A stretch of 64,000 nucleotides of DNA from NCBI GenBank assembly GCA_963995505.1, contig OZ023188.1, positions 17,497,912 through 17,561,911 on the forward strand, written 5' to 3'. The DNA comes from Hypericum androsaemum. Lineage: Eukaryota; Streptophyta; Magnoliopsida; Malpighiales; Hypericaceae. Made by a program: the position numbers and the translations under genes. Position 1 is the first letter of the stretch; each line of letters starts with the position of its first letter. The notes under the pieces are model-generated. The model ran no database searches and was not told the origin of the DNA. It saw only the letters and a list, made by a program, of their open reading frames with translations. Positions 54,676 to 64,000 of the stretch are shown here, piece after piece.

Positions 54676-55716
54676 GGGTAAATTATTTTCAAATCCTTTG
54701 GATTTGCTTAAATATACTCAAAAGTCTCCCGCGTTTGCAAAATACACTCCAACGTCTCTTTTGTTTGATTTTATTATACTTTTGGGTCCCTAAATATATT
54801 TTTTTCTTTTTTTATTGAAATGACCAAAATATCCTTAGAACAAAAAATAAAAAATAAAAAAAATTACTGACATCATCTCTTCTTCTCTGATGACCAATAC
54901 CAAATGAATCTGGCATCATCATCAACAAGCTTCATCTCTTCATCTAATAAATAAAATGGATACTAATCACCTAATAAATAACTCCATAATTTACTCTAAC
55001 CAATTAAACAACAAATTATTTCGTTGAAAATCTAATTTACCTAATAAATTGGGATGAACCCTAATTTCAAATTGGGGATTTACTTCCAAACCCCTAAATT
55101 AGACAACGATTGGTTCGAAACCAGACAACGACACCATCTCCGTCTTCAAGGTTCTCTTCCAGGGGAGCGAGTCGAGGTCGGCATCCTGAGAGGTGCGCTT
55201 CCTGGTTCTCTTCCTCGACACTGTCTCCATCTTCAAGGACATCGGCGCCAACATCGGCATCCCCTCCTTGGCTAGTCGGGAAGCAACTGATGTGGGCCAT
55301 CGTCAGTGAGGCTGGTCAAGAAGCAGATGAGGTGGGCCGTCGTCGGTGGGGCTGGTCGGGAACCAGCTGATGTGGGCCGTCGTCAGTGGGCCTGGTTGGG
55401 AACCAGCAGATGTGGGTCTCTGTCGTCGGGCTGGTCGGGATTAGGGTTCTTATAGAATTGAAAATGTCTCCCATTATGAGATGATGTCACTGGTTAGGAG
55501 GAAGAAGAATATATAATGCGAGCAGTTTTTTTATTTTTTGTTCTAAGAGTATTTTGGTCATTTCATTGACAAAAATAAAAAAGAGCTGCTAACGTGCGCC
55601 AGGGACCCAAAAGTATAATAAAATCAAATACGAGAGACGTCCGCATGTATTTTGCAAACATGGAAGACTTTTGAGTATATTTAAGCAAATCTGAGGAACT
55701 TGAGAGTAATTTACCC
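54676..55716. mobile_element. Mutator-like long-TIR element (about 1.04 kb) with an internal GC-rich insert
   Basis: Left end GGGTAAATTATTTTCAAATCC, right end inverted GGGTAAATTACTCTCAAGTTCC. The TIRs continue through TTTGCTTAAATATACTCAAAAGTCT and TTTGATTTTATTATACTTTTGGGTCCC for about 120 bases. Flanking 9-mers TTTAAAATA and TTTAAATAT are only similar. The interior at 55040-55440 is more GC-rich than the rest and may be captured host sequence. A solo end of the same family is at 23892-24012. Confidence 0.75.
55283..55440 (+). repeat. Tandem repeat, four units of about 40-48 bases
   Basis: Units contain GTGGGCCGTCGTCAGTGGG, then CTGGTCGGGAACCAGC and GATG, lying inside the long-TIR element. 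Confidence 0.85.
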
Positions 55717-55899
55717 TTTAAATATTACTCACCCAATAAATATGTATTACTACTATATTTTTCAAATACTTAAACTCGACATCTCAAAATAAAATAACTT
55801 AACCCTCTGTTAATTCAACTATTTTTAGTCTCTCCCTTACATCGCAAAATTTGAGATGATAAAATAATCGAATGATGGCAAAAGTCAATGCAAGATGCA

Positions 55900-56385
55900 A
55901 CTTGAGTAGGAGACCGAATTTGGTCCTGGAACCTTTATTTTTAGGACCGTCCTGGACCCAACATATTGCATCATAATTGAGCGACCTATTGTATCATAAC
56001 TGAGCGAACCATTGTATCATAACTGGGCGAACTATTGTATCATAACTGAGCGACCATTACATCATAACTGAGCGAATCAGCGTGTGTTCCAAAAAAAATG
56101 AGACCGTTTCGGGCGACCCATTGCATCATAACTGAGCAACCCATTGTATCATAACTGAATGAACCATTGTATCATAACAGACCAACCCAGCACTTGTGTC
56201 AGGAAAAAATTAGGACTGCTTCGGACGACCTATTGCATCATAATGTGTCGAACTATTATATCATAAGTGATCAACCCATTGTGTGTGTCAGGATGGTCCT
56301 GGACATGCATTGCATGTGCCAAGACGGTCCTGGACAAAAATACATATCCACGACCGAATCCAGTCCCTTGAGTAGGCACTGTTTT
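55900..56385. mobile_element. Inverted-repeat element with an internal ATCATAACTGAGC array, copy 1
   Basis: The ends are imperfect inverted repeats: GGAGACCGAATTTGGTCCTGG at about 55909, against GGGACTGGATTCGGTCGTGG read on the other strand at about 56368. Each is followed by a TATTTTT and GGACCGTC-TGG block. Between them about ten units of roughly 20-26 bases, ATTGTATCATAACTGAGCGA, run from 55963 to 56290. No coding potential. A relative with the same layout is at 63103-63580. Confidence 0.6.
55963..56290 (+). repeat. Tandem array of ATTGTATCATAACTGAGCGA
   Basis: Imperfect units, with TTGCATCATAA and TTATATCATAAG variants. The array is interrupted twice by a longer spacer containing GTGTTCC/GTGTCAGG and GACC.TTTCGG phrases. 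Confidence 0.9.
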
Positions 56386-56687
56386 GCATTTTCTATTTTT
56401 CTCATTTGCCGACCGGTAGGTTTTCGGCTCCCTAAGAATAGAGAATAATAATAAACCAATATGTTGGTTTACAATGTTCTTCCTAAGCTCATTTCAATGG
56501 AGTCATTCATTTGGAGTTCCGATAATGTTGTATATATTACGATCAATTCGATAATATCCGAAAAAAATTGAGTTCTGTGGTTCCAATTCCAAATACTACG
56601 GGAATTTCGATTACCCTGAACCATATTTCCAGAGGTGCATTTATGGCAACTATCTGAGCTAATTCCAGGAAAGAAAAACTCAAAGGA

Positions 56688-57575
56688 GTGGTCGCTGTTG
56701 ATGAAAATGAGCTTGCCCGACCTGGTTTGGGCGCTGCGCTTAAGCTCAAGGTCAAGGTGGCCGTCGATCTCCCTCTTCCAATGGGGTATCGAATCCTGAG
56801 GCCTGGCTTGGAGCCCTGGCCAGTTACCTTCAAGTATGAAAGACTACCAGTCTTCTGCTTCTTTTGTGGTATTCTTGGACATTCATCTAAATCTTGCACT
56901 ATTGATGGAGTGCTGGCGGAGCTATTTCAGAACTTTTTGGCGGAGGACCTACCTTTTGGTGAGTGGCTACATGCTGAGTCTCCCCGCCGAATATCTGCGA
57001 CGATGTCCTCCCTGCCTTCGCCCTCTTCGCAAGGCAGAGAGCCAGGTGCGTCCCATGGTACACATGTTTCCCGCATAACCCCAGAGTCTTCATCGGGCCC
57101 TATCCAGTTGGTTCTTGCTACCTCTGTGGTTGATCCGGTGGCCTCCCCGGCTGTTGATGGGGGGGCTTCAGAGAATTACAGAAGTATCCTCCGTAGATTT
57201 CCTGATATTTTGCCTTCGGTGGATAGGGGCAAAAGGGTAATTGTTAAGAAATCCCTCTCTCCTCCGCTTTTGTCCCCAGCCACTCGTTCTCTGTCTGGAG
57301 TGGAAATTATCTCTGCTGAACAGCTGGCCTCATCTAGTTCTCTTGGAACTACACAAGTACATTCTCAATCTGGTTCGGTAAAACCTAAGCGGTTTTATGG
57401 GCTAAACAAATCAGGACTGTTACCTGGCGAAGTTTCTATCCTTCCTACAAACCCAACCCTTACCCCCACCAAAAACACCCCTAAACTTATACAGAAGAGG
57501 AAGCTTCTTCGTAGTCTTCAAGCCCTACAGCCTAATCCACCTAAAAAACAAAAAGGAGTTAGGTTTTTTTTTTGA
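56688..57575 (+). CDS. LINE ORF1, C-terminal part with CCHC knuckle
   Basis: 295 residues. The zinc knuckle CFFCGILGHSSKSC lies at residues 57-70, preceded by the MGYRILRPGLEPWPVTFKYERLP stretch typical of plant LINE ORF1 (DUF4283/zf-CCHC_4). A Ser/Pro-rich tail follows. The first ATG is probably not the true start: similar sequence (LNHISRGAFMAT) lies upstream after a stop, so the N-terminal DUF4283 part is broken. Confidence 0.75.
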   Translation: MVAVDENELARPGLGAALKLKVKVAVDLPLPMGYRILRPGLEPWPVTFKYERLPVFCFFCGILGHSSKSCTIDGVLAELFQNFLAEDLPFGEWLHAESPRRISATMSSLPSPSSQGREPGASHGTHVSRITPESSSGPIQLVLATSVVDPVASPAVDGGASENYRSILRRFPDILPSVDRGKRVIVKKSLSPPLLSPATRSLSGVEIISAEQLASSSSLGTTQVHSQSGSVKPKRFYGLNKSGLLPGEVSILPTNPTLTPTKNTPKLIQKRKLLRSLQALQPNPPKKQKGVRFFF

Positions 57576-57862
57576 CAAATTTTTGGCTGTTGCGTCTACT
57601 CTTTCTTCTCAGGTGGCGAATCTTTCATTTACTGCTGGCGATTCATCTCAGCCTCCTGTGATCAAAGGTAACTCTCTACCCCAGCCGGCGAAGCTGTGGT
57701 GGCGGGTAAGACTAGTAGTGCTTCTTCAATATCCAAATCGGTTTCAAGAGTTATGGTGGCAAAAACTACTACTCTTTTGGACCCTAAGCATGGCCTGGAA
57801 GCCCTCTCTTCTGCTATGCTTGATATTTCCCGGGAGACAATTTCTTTGTCTCCCGAGAATAA

Positions 57863-58309
57863 ATGAGTTGCTTGGTGTGGAACGTCAGGGGATTGGGCCT
57901 TCCCTTGACGATCCATATGTTGAAAGGCCTTGTTCGAAAACATTCTCCCAAGCTCATTTTTCTGATGGAAACTAAAAATCAAAGGAAGATGGTTGATATG
58001 ATTCGTCGCAACTGTAGGTTTGATCATGACTTTTATGTTGATCCCCGGGGACGCTCCGGGGGTTTGGCATTATGGTGGACTAATGACATTAACCTGGAGG
58101 TTATTAGTAGTTCTAAAAATTGCATCGAGGTTTCCTGCTCCCGGTCCAAGGACTTTGTTCGTTGTTCCATTTCCTTTGTATACGGGGAGCCGGATTCAGC
58201 TAGAAAGAAGCAGTTCTGGCAGAATTTTCAATACTCTTACAGGGATCCTTCTGATCCTTGGCTGTGTATTGGGGATTTTAATCTCATCACTTGTTCGGAT
58301 GAACGTTGG
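57863..58309 (+). pseudogene. LINE ORF2 apurinic-type endonuclease, N-terminal part
   Basis: Starts MSCLVWNVRGLGLPLT, with the endonuclease blocks FLMETKNQ, GRSGGLALWW and CIGDFNLITCSDERWGG. The frame then enters a run of 25 G (58308-58332) and is lost. The remaining endonuclease block (LLDLGFKGSPFTWSN) appears twice downstream. Confidence 0.85.
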
Positions 58310-59139
58310 GGGGGGGGGGGGGGGGGGGGGGGAGGGGTGGGGGGAACCCCCCGGATTTGTGGCAAATGAACTTACTTCATGATTTTATCCATTTTGGCGA
58401 GTTGTTGGACCTTGGTTTCAAAGGAAGCCCCTTCACTTGGTCCAACCTTCAATTCGACCAGGATAATATGCTCCAACGCTTGGATCGCGATCTTTGTAAT
58501 GTTGCTTGGCGGAACCTTTTCCCTAAAGCTCAGTTGGTTCACGGTCTGATTGAGGGTTCTGACCATTATTTTCTGCTTTTAAATACTTTGTTTTCAAAAA
58601 TAAAAAAAAGTATGTTTCATTTTGAAGAACTTTGGACGAAAGAGGAGGATTGTTTGGCTGTTATTGATCACTCCTGGTCACACTTGGTGACCGGTAATCC
58701 TTCTTTTGTGTTTAATAATCTCATCACTTGTTCGGATGAACGTTGGGGGGGGGGGGGGGGGGGGGGGAACCCCCCGGATTTGTGGCAAATGAACTTACTT
58801 CATGATTTTATCCATTTTGGCGAGTTGTTGGACCTTGGTTTCAAAGGAAGCCCCTTCACTTGGTCCAACCTTCAATTCGACCAAGATAATATGCTCCAAC
58901 GCTTGGATCGCGGTCTTTGTAATGTTGCTTGGCGGAACCTTTTCCCTAAAGCTCAGTTGTTCACGGTCTGATTGAGGGTTCTGACCATTGTTTTCTGCTT
59001 TTAAATACTTTGTTTTCAAAAATTAAAAAAAAGTATGTTTCATTTTGAAGAATTTTGGACGAAAGAGGAGGATTGTTTGGCTGTTATTGATCACTCCTGG
59101 TCACACTTGGTGACCGGTAATCCTTCTTTTGTGTTTAAT
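58280..59139 (+). repeat. Tandem duplication inside the LINE endonuclease/RT linker, with poly-G runs
   Basis: Unit 1 (58280-58716) and unit 2 (58717-59139) both start AATCTCATCACTTGTTCGG and end CTTTTGTGTTTAAT. Each contains a G run: 25 bases at 58308-58332 and 23 at 58745-58767. Unit 1 has an extra GAGGGGTGGGG stretch after its run. The ancestral reading was probably RWGGNPPDLW, so a short G tract has expanded in both copies. It could be a real expansion or an assembly artefact. Confidence 0.9.
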
Positions 59140-60673
59140 CGGAAACTTAACTTTTGTTCTAATGATTTGCTTTTGTGGAACAAAAACAAGTCTGATAACC
59201 GTCGTTGGCGGATCGAAGTCTTGACTGAGGAGCTCGTGAATGTCCAGAAGTCGGACCATGCGCTTCAATGTAAATCTTCTGAAGTTCGTATCAAGTCAGA
59301 ATTGGCGGGTCTATACAAAAAGGAGGAGATTTATTGGCACCAACGTTCGCGTGTCCGATGGCTTATGTGGGGGGATCGAAACACAAAATTTTTTCACACA
59401 TCCACCACTCACCGTCGTCAGGTAAATCAGATTGTGAAGCTCAAAGATCCCCTTGGAAATTGGGTCGAGGATGAGCAAATTTTGAAAAACTTGGTTCAGG
59501 ATCATTTTAGTTCCCTCTACACTGATGATGTTAATTCTGATCCGACTAGGATTCTGAATTGCATCCCCGAGTTGGTTTCTATTGATATGAAAAATGATTT
59601 GCTCAAACCAATCTCCATTGAGGAAATTAAACTTGCTACTTTTGACATGGATGGGACTAAGTCGCCGGGACCCGATGGGTTTTCTGGTATTTTTTTATCA
59701 AAAATATGGGAACATTATTTCGGTGGATTTGATTGCTCTGGTGCGTAATTATTTTGAATCTGGGTTTGTCCCGCCTGATTTAAACAAGACTTACATTTGT
59801 TTGATTCCTAAAGTTAAACATCCTGAAGATGTCCATGGTTTTTGTATGATTGGCCTGTGTAATTTTGCTTATAAGGTTTACTCTAAAGTTTTGGCCAATC
59901 GGTTGAGACCGTGGATGAATTCTATCATTTCTGAATGTCAATGAGCTTTTGTGAAAAATAGATGCATTCATGATAACATTATCATTGCTCACGAAGCATT
60001 TCATTGTCTTAAATTATCTAACAATAGGTTTTCAAGTTCTATGGCCATTAAACTGGATCTTAAAAAGGCGTATGATCTTGTTAAATGGAAGTTTTTGGAA
60101 CGTGTGATGGTGAAGCTTGGTTTTCCTTTAAAATGGATAACTTGCGTTATGAGTTGTATTCAATCTACTTCTTATAGCATCCTTTTTAACGGTGAACCTC
60201 TTCCTTGGTTTCATACGACGAGGGGAATTAGGCAAGGGGACCCATTATCCCCTTTCCTTTTTCTGTTTGTTTCCGATGCCTTCGCCCATTATGTGAATTC
60301 TGCTAAACTCTCAGGTGCTATTAGTAGTTTTGCTTTTAATCGAAATTGTCCTTCGCTGACTCATATTTTATTTGCAGATGATACTTTGATATTTGGTCGG
60401 GCTACCGTTCACGAGGCTAGGAATCTTAAATCCCTCCTTGTGAATTTTACGCATATGTCGGGCCAGGCTATCAATTTTAGTAAATCTTGTATCTTTTTCT
60501 CAAAGCTTGAGTCGGCTGATCGAAGGGCAGAAATTTCTAACATTTTGGGTATGGTGCAGATGGCTCCGAACGACATGTATCTAGGCCTTCCTTCAATTTG
60601 GGGGAGATCAAGGAAAGATGCGCTGAATTTTATCTATGAAAGATTTCTTTCCAAGATACAGAGTTGGAAATAA
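59035..60673 (+). pseudogene. LINE ORF2 reverse transcriptase
   Basis: Linker HQRSRVRWLMWGDRNTKFFH, then the RT with KSPGPDGFSG, IKLDLKKAYDLVKWKFLE, GIRQGDPLSPFLFLF and the catalytic FADDTLIF at 60370-60393. A frameshift near 59720 and a TGA at 59942-59944 break it. The TAA at 60671-60673 ends the longest catalytic frame (59951-60673). Confidence 0.88.
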
Positions 60674-61032
60674 AAACTTCTTTCTATGTCGGGTCGTGAA
60701 GTTCTTATCAAGTCGGTATTGTCTTCCATTCCGTGATATTCTATGCAATGTCTTTTGTTCCCTACCACTTTCTGTGCCAAATTGAATAGTTTGATCGCTC
60801 AATTTTGGTGGTCGGGTGACATTGATATTAAGAAGATTCATTGGCTTAGTTGGGAAAAGTTAACTTATTCCAAAAAATCTGGTGGCATCGGCTTTAAAGA
60901 CTTAAAGTTGTTTAATGTCGCTTTGCTGGCCAAACAGGCCCGGCGTATTAGAAATGCACCGACTTCTCTTTGTTATCGCATTTTTAAAGGTTTATATTTC
61001 TCTTCCTCTAACTTTTTCAACGCTACCAGAGG
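60674..61032 (+). pseudogene. LINE ORF2 region between RT and zf-RVT
   Basis: Continues after the TAA with SGREVLIKSVLSSIP, a TGA where Trp is usual, then QFWWSGDIDIKKIHWLSWEKL and GFKDLKLFNVALLAKQARR. A frameshift at about 61030 leads to the next frame. Confidence 0.8.
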
Positions 61033-62331
61033 ATGAAAATCCTCGTGGATTTGAAGGGTTTGGTGACTAGGATTGGTGATGGAAGAGAGATAAATGTCTG
61101 GAAGGATCAATGGATCCCATCTTTACCTTTTGGCAGGCTTACTGTTCGAGAAACTCCCTGTCATCTTGTCACCCTTGTTTCTGATTTAATCTGCCAATCT
61201 ACTAGCAGCTGGAAGACTGATTTACTTCTGAATTTGTTCTCACAGGAGGAACAAGTGGCTATTTCTTCCATTTTCTTGGGTAGAAACCCTATCCAAGACC
61301 GTCTCATATGGAAGCATGGAGCTGATGGGTGTTACTCAGTTCGTAAAGGATACTACATATTAAAATCCCAGCAAGTTCGTGCCTCAAGAAATTTGGCAGC
61401 TGATGTTCCTGAGTTTAATCCTGCGTCGAGTTTTTGGACTAAAGTTTGGAAGGCGAAAGTTCCTCCTAAAATCCAAAATTTTATTTGGAGAGCCATTCGG
61501 AACGGCCTCTCTACGACGGAGAACTTGTTTCGAAGACATCTTTCTCCCTCTCCCCTTTGTCCCATTTGTGGTCTTGCTAATGAAACTATCATCCACCTTA
61601 TTTTTCTATGCCCCCATGCAAGGGCTACATGGCTTTGTAGCAGCTTGGGTTTACGTTTTAATTATCATGTGCATGAGAATATTGGTGATTGGATGACTGA
61701 TTTTTTTGCGATGATTGATCCTGATGATTGGAATTACCTGATTTCTAGTGCCTTTCACTTGTGTTGGTACATTTGGTTGGCTAGGAATGATTATCTTTTC
61801 AATGATGTTTTACCTGATCTGATTGCCACAGCACGTCGTGCTTCTTATTGTAGCTCGGAATCTTTGCAGGTACTAGGTACCTCTTCGCGGTTTCAACAAA
61901 CCGGAACTAACCTAGCTTTGTCTTGGATCGCACCGGCGGTGGGATCTTGGAAGCTCAACTGTGATGCCTCTTGGTGGGATGCTACTTCTCAGTCAGGAAT
62001 TGCAGCGGTTGCTAGAGATTATTCAGGCCTACTCTACTGTGGCCATACCAGTTTGTGTAGTGCAGCTTCTCCTCTCGAAGCCGAACTAAGGGCGATTCAA
62101 GCCGCTCTTGATTTAGTCGCCTCAAACTTTGCTTGTGATGTGTCTTCCGTGGAGACCGACTGCCTGGTGGCGGCCTCCCTTTTGAAGTCCATTAGCCTTT
62201 GTCCGTGGCGTTTGGAACCTCTAGTTCAAGACATTAAACAAGCTTTGTTTGTCTTACCGTTGTGTAAAATTATCATTATTCTGCGATCTCTTAACGAGTC
62301 GCGGATTGACTTATTAAACAAGAGAGATTAG
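61033..62331 (+). CDS. LINE ORF2 C-terminal zf-RVT and RNase H domains
   Basis: 432 open residues. The zf-RVT block reads WKAKVPPKIQNFIWRAIRNG and then CPICGLANETIIHLIFLCPHA. RNase H starts NCDASWWDATSQSGIAAV, has SPLEAELRAIQAALDL with the catalytic Glu, and VETDCLVAASLL with the second Asp. It ends in a TAG-adjacent KRD. No stop within, but it is separated from the RT by the lesions upstream. Confidence 0.85.
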   Translation: MKILVDLKGLVTRIGDGREINVWKDQWIPSLPFGRLTVRETPCHLVTLVSDLICQSTSSWKTDLLLNLFSQEEQVAISSIFLGRNPIQDRLIWKHGADGCYSVRKGYYILKSQQVRASRNLAADVPEFNPASSFWTKVWKAKVPPKIQNFIWRAIRNGLSTTENLFRRHLSPSPLCPICGLANETIIHLIFLCPHARATWLCSSLGLRFNYHVHENIGDWMTDFFAMIDPDDWNYLISSAFHLCWYIWLARNDYLFNDVLPDLIATARRASYCSSESLQVLGTSSRFQQTGTNLALSWIAPAVGSWKLNCDASWWDATSQSGIAAVARDYSGLLYCGHTSLCSAASPLEAELRAIQAALDLVASNFACDVSSVETDCLVAASLLKSISLCPWRLEPLVQDIKQALFVLPLCKIIIILRSLNESRIDLLNKRD

Positions 62332-62401
62332 ATCTTCTTCCAGGAGATTGGTCACATCTCCATCCCTTGAAATTAGATGTTCTTTGTTCTTCAAAAAAAA
62401 A

Positions 62402-63102
62402 GTAAAAGGAATAGAATTCCTAAAAATAAGAAAAAAAGAATGGAGTCAAATACAACAGTAATTGCCAAGTTGATCTCTCCATAGCAGGTGGTGAAATTGA
62501 CACCATTATAGGAGCACACAGTACATATGCATGCGTGATAGCAACTATTTATTGGGAATTTTTAGGTATTCGAGTACTATCTTATCTTATACATAATTGA
62601 GATAATTCTTTCAACAGTATATTTACATCCATAATAGTTAAATACAAGATCTTGTTTTTTAACCACGAACCGATGCTGTACCTTAAAAAAAATGCTGTAG
62701 TAGGAGAGCAGCTATTGGTGGTATTAAATATCATGAATTATCGTCATCGTGGGCTGGAAAATGAAGGAAAATCAAAGTGACTGTGTTATCAAGATAGATA
62801 AAGAGTGGAGCTGCAGAAATTGTTGCAGGCGCACATTTCACAAAGGGGGAGAGAGAGAGAATCTGACAAACTAAGGAAAGGACAAAACTAGTAAAAGTTG
62901 TTTTCTCTTAAATTTTAAATTCAAATTCTACGAATATAATTATAATATATTTTGATAGTAAAATATTTTCCATAATAACTTATATATCATAAAATTTCGG
63001 AGGATTTCATTTTGCTCAACACAGATGATTCTTCGATGAACAACTTACAGGTGTCAGAGGAGTTTTTTTTCTCAAATAAGTAAACAACTTAGATATATTC
63101 TT
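62402..63102. other. AT-rich intergenic, no gene seen
   Basis: Includes a short GAGAGAGAGA run near 62849. No recognisable gene. Confidence 0.5.
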
Positions 63103-63580
63103 AAAATAGGTTGCAAGTTAATGGGGTTGGATTGAGTACGGAATACCACTATTCCGAACCGTTTGGAATGAAGACACGCAGAAATTTTTTTGCAAATGCG
63201 CTAAAATACGTGGACCAAAATAAAAAAAATCACGCACAAATACAGGTCGGATACAAATGCCATTATCACATAACTGCGCATGCCCGTAACACATAATTAC
63301 ACATGCCAGTGTAACCTTTTTGCAAAAATGATAAAATACGAGGGACCAAAATGAAAAAAATTATGCGTGCCATTATCATCAACTGGGACTTGCCATTTTC
63401 ACAAAAACAAATGACATTATCACATTAACTGCACTTGTCATTATCACATAACTGCGCTTGCCATTATCACATACCTGCGCTTGCTGCTGCGGTCTCCCTT
63501 CACTCCAAACTGTTCGAAATCAATTCATTCACTCCGTACCCAATCCAAAGCCGAAGTTAAGACATATTCCCAAATTAGGT
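63103..63580. mobile_element. Inverted-repeat element with an internal ATCACATAACTGCGC array, copy 2
   Basis: Left side TTGGATTGAGTACGGAATACC ... CCGTTTGGAATGAAG. Right side, on the other strand, TTGGATTGGGTACGGAGTGAA ... CAGTTTGGAGTGAAG. The interior has two similar halves (CTAAAATACG.GGACCAAAAT) and repeated CATTATCACATAACTGCGCTTGC units. Similar 19-mers (ATATTCTTAAAATAGGTTG and ATATTCCCAAATTAGGTTG) lie just outside. The layout matches 55900-56385, so they may be one family. No coding capacity. Confidence 0.55.
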
Positions 63581-64000
63581 TGTTTGTAATAAAAAAATAA
63601 AGGAAAAAGTACAATTTTAGTACTTGTGATTTCGCATTTTGACAAATATGATCATGTAGTTTAAAAACGACGTTTTGGATCCTATGGTATGCACTCTCGT
63701 GTCACTTTTAGGCTCGGATAAATTTCCGAGCCTAAATTTGCTCCGAACAAAAAACGTGACCATTTTGCAGCTGACTAGACAAGCCACGTCATATTTTTTT
63801 AGTTTGGTTGGCAATGTGAGGTATCACAAAATTGTATATCTTTTTCAATCCATTTTTTTTAAAAAAAAACCCTTCCACTCTTTGTCTCCCCTCCCTCCTC
63901 CTCTCTCTCTCTCTCCTTTTTTCTTCTTCTTCCTCTTCCCCTCTCTCCAACGTGAAGCACCAACCCAAAAAACTTTGAATTTAACAAAAAAACTGAAATA
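63581..64000. other. Right edge: possible transposon end and CT-rich tract
   Basis: From 63603 a phrase of the type AAAGTACAATTTTAGTACTTGTG...GTAGTTTAAAAACGACG resembles the opening of common plant MITE/Mutator ends. A CT-rich run lies at about 63875-63945. No gene was recognised. Confidence 0.4.

Larger units (their letters stand above)
56540..62401 (+). mobile_element. L1-type LINE, nearly full length but inactive
   Basis: Order: end of ORF1 with zinc knuckle, endonuclease, reverse transcriptase, zf-RVT domain, RNase H, then a run of nine A at 62393-62401. The 5' end of ORF1 is missing or decayed before about 56600. ORF2 is interrupted by a 430-bp tandem duplication with poly-G runs, frameshifts near 59720 and 61030, and stops at 59942-59944, 60671-60673 and 60736-60738. 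It cannot move by itself. A target duplication was not found. Confidence 0.88.

Noticed and set aside
55963..56290. CRISPR-like array
   Set aside because: Units are contiguous and imperfect without unique spacers, and the context is a plant genome inside an inverted-repeat element.

Overview
This is a plant nuclear genome segment, most likely from a flowering plant. It has GT-AG multi-exon genes, Copia and L1-type retrotransposons with methionine-initiator-tRNA-type primer sites, hAT, Mutator and PIF/Harbinger-like non-autonomous DNA elements, and host genes with clear plant orthologues. The species cannot be named from the sequence alone. No rRNA, tRNA, CRISPR array or prokaryote-style operon was seen.

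Two host genes look functional. The first is the C-terminal three quarters of a tRNA ligase (RNL) on the plus strand: 19 exons from 2081 to 9960, with the start beyond the left edge. An antisense Copia element (1 to about 1.8 kb) sits in the intron just upstream of the first visible exon. The second is a complete 18-exon ERD6-like sugar transporter on the minus strand (41719-44839), which splices by eye into 498 residues. A third candidate is an intronless 260-residue ORF (10745-11527) that holds only the MA3 domain of the splicing factor CWC22 and looks like a truncated retrogene.

From 12.4 to 17.4 kb lies a run of decayed genes: a mitochondrial 3-hydroxyacyl-thioester dehydratase relic, a probable PPR gene relic, and an EF-hand Na+/Ca2+ exchanger (NCL-type) relic. 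The NCL relic is split by a 2.3 kb PIF/Harbinger-like element that itself carries a piece resembling a nuclear poly(A) polymerase exon. From 17.4 to 24 kb the sequence is AT-rich with simple repeats, one hAT MITE with a perfect 8-bp target duplication, and two small uncertain ORFs.

From 24 to 41 kb there is layered retrotransposon insertion. A Copia gag/protease fragment (minus) is followed by a 5'-truncated LINE sitting in an RNase H-like relic. Next come the 3' exons of an alpha/beta hydrolase whose 3' UTR was hit one base after the stop codon by Copia 'B' (28942-40670, TSD ATTGC). The integrase gene of B was in turn hit by Copia 'C' (31493-39433, TSD TGATG, plus strand, 1.25 kb LTRs).

Upstream of the sugar transporter a non-coding block is tandemly duplicated (44935-46640 and 46658-50498). 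The second copy carries a 1.16 kb Mutator-like foldback element. The right end (51-64 kb) is transposon-rich: an antisense LINE relic, a second hAT MITE copy, another long-TIR element, two inverted-repeat elements with internal CATAACTG-type tandem arrays, and a nearly full-length but dead LINE (56.5-62.4 kb). The endonuclease region of that LINE is tandemly duplicated around two runs of 23-25 G.
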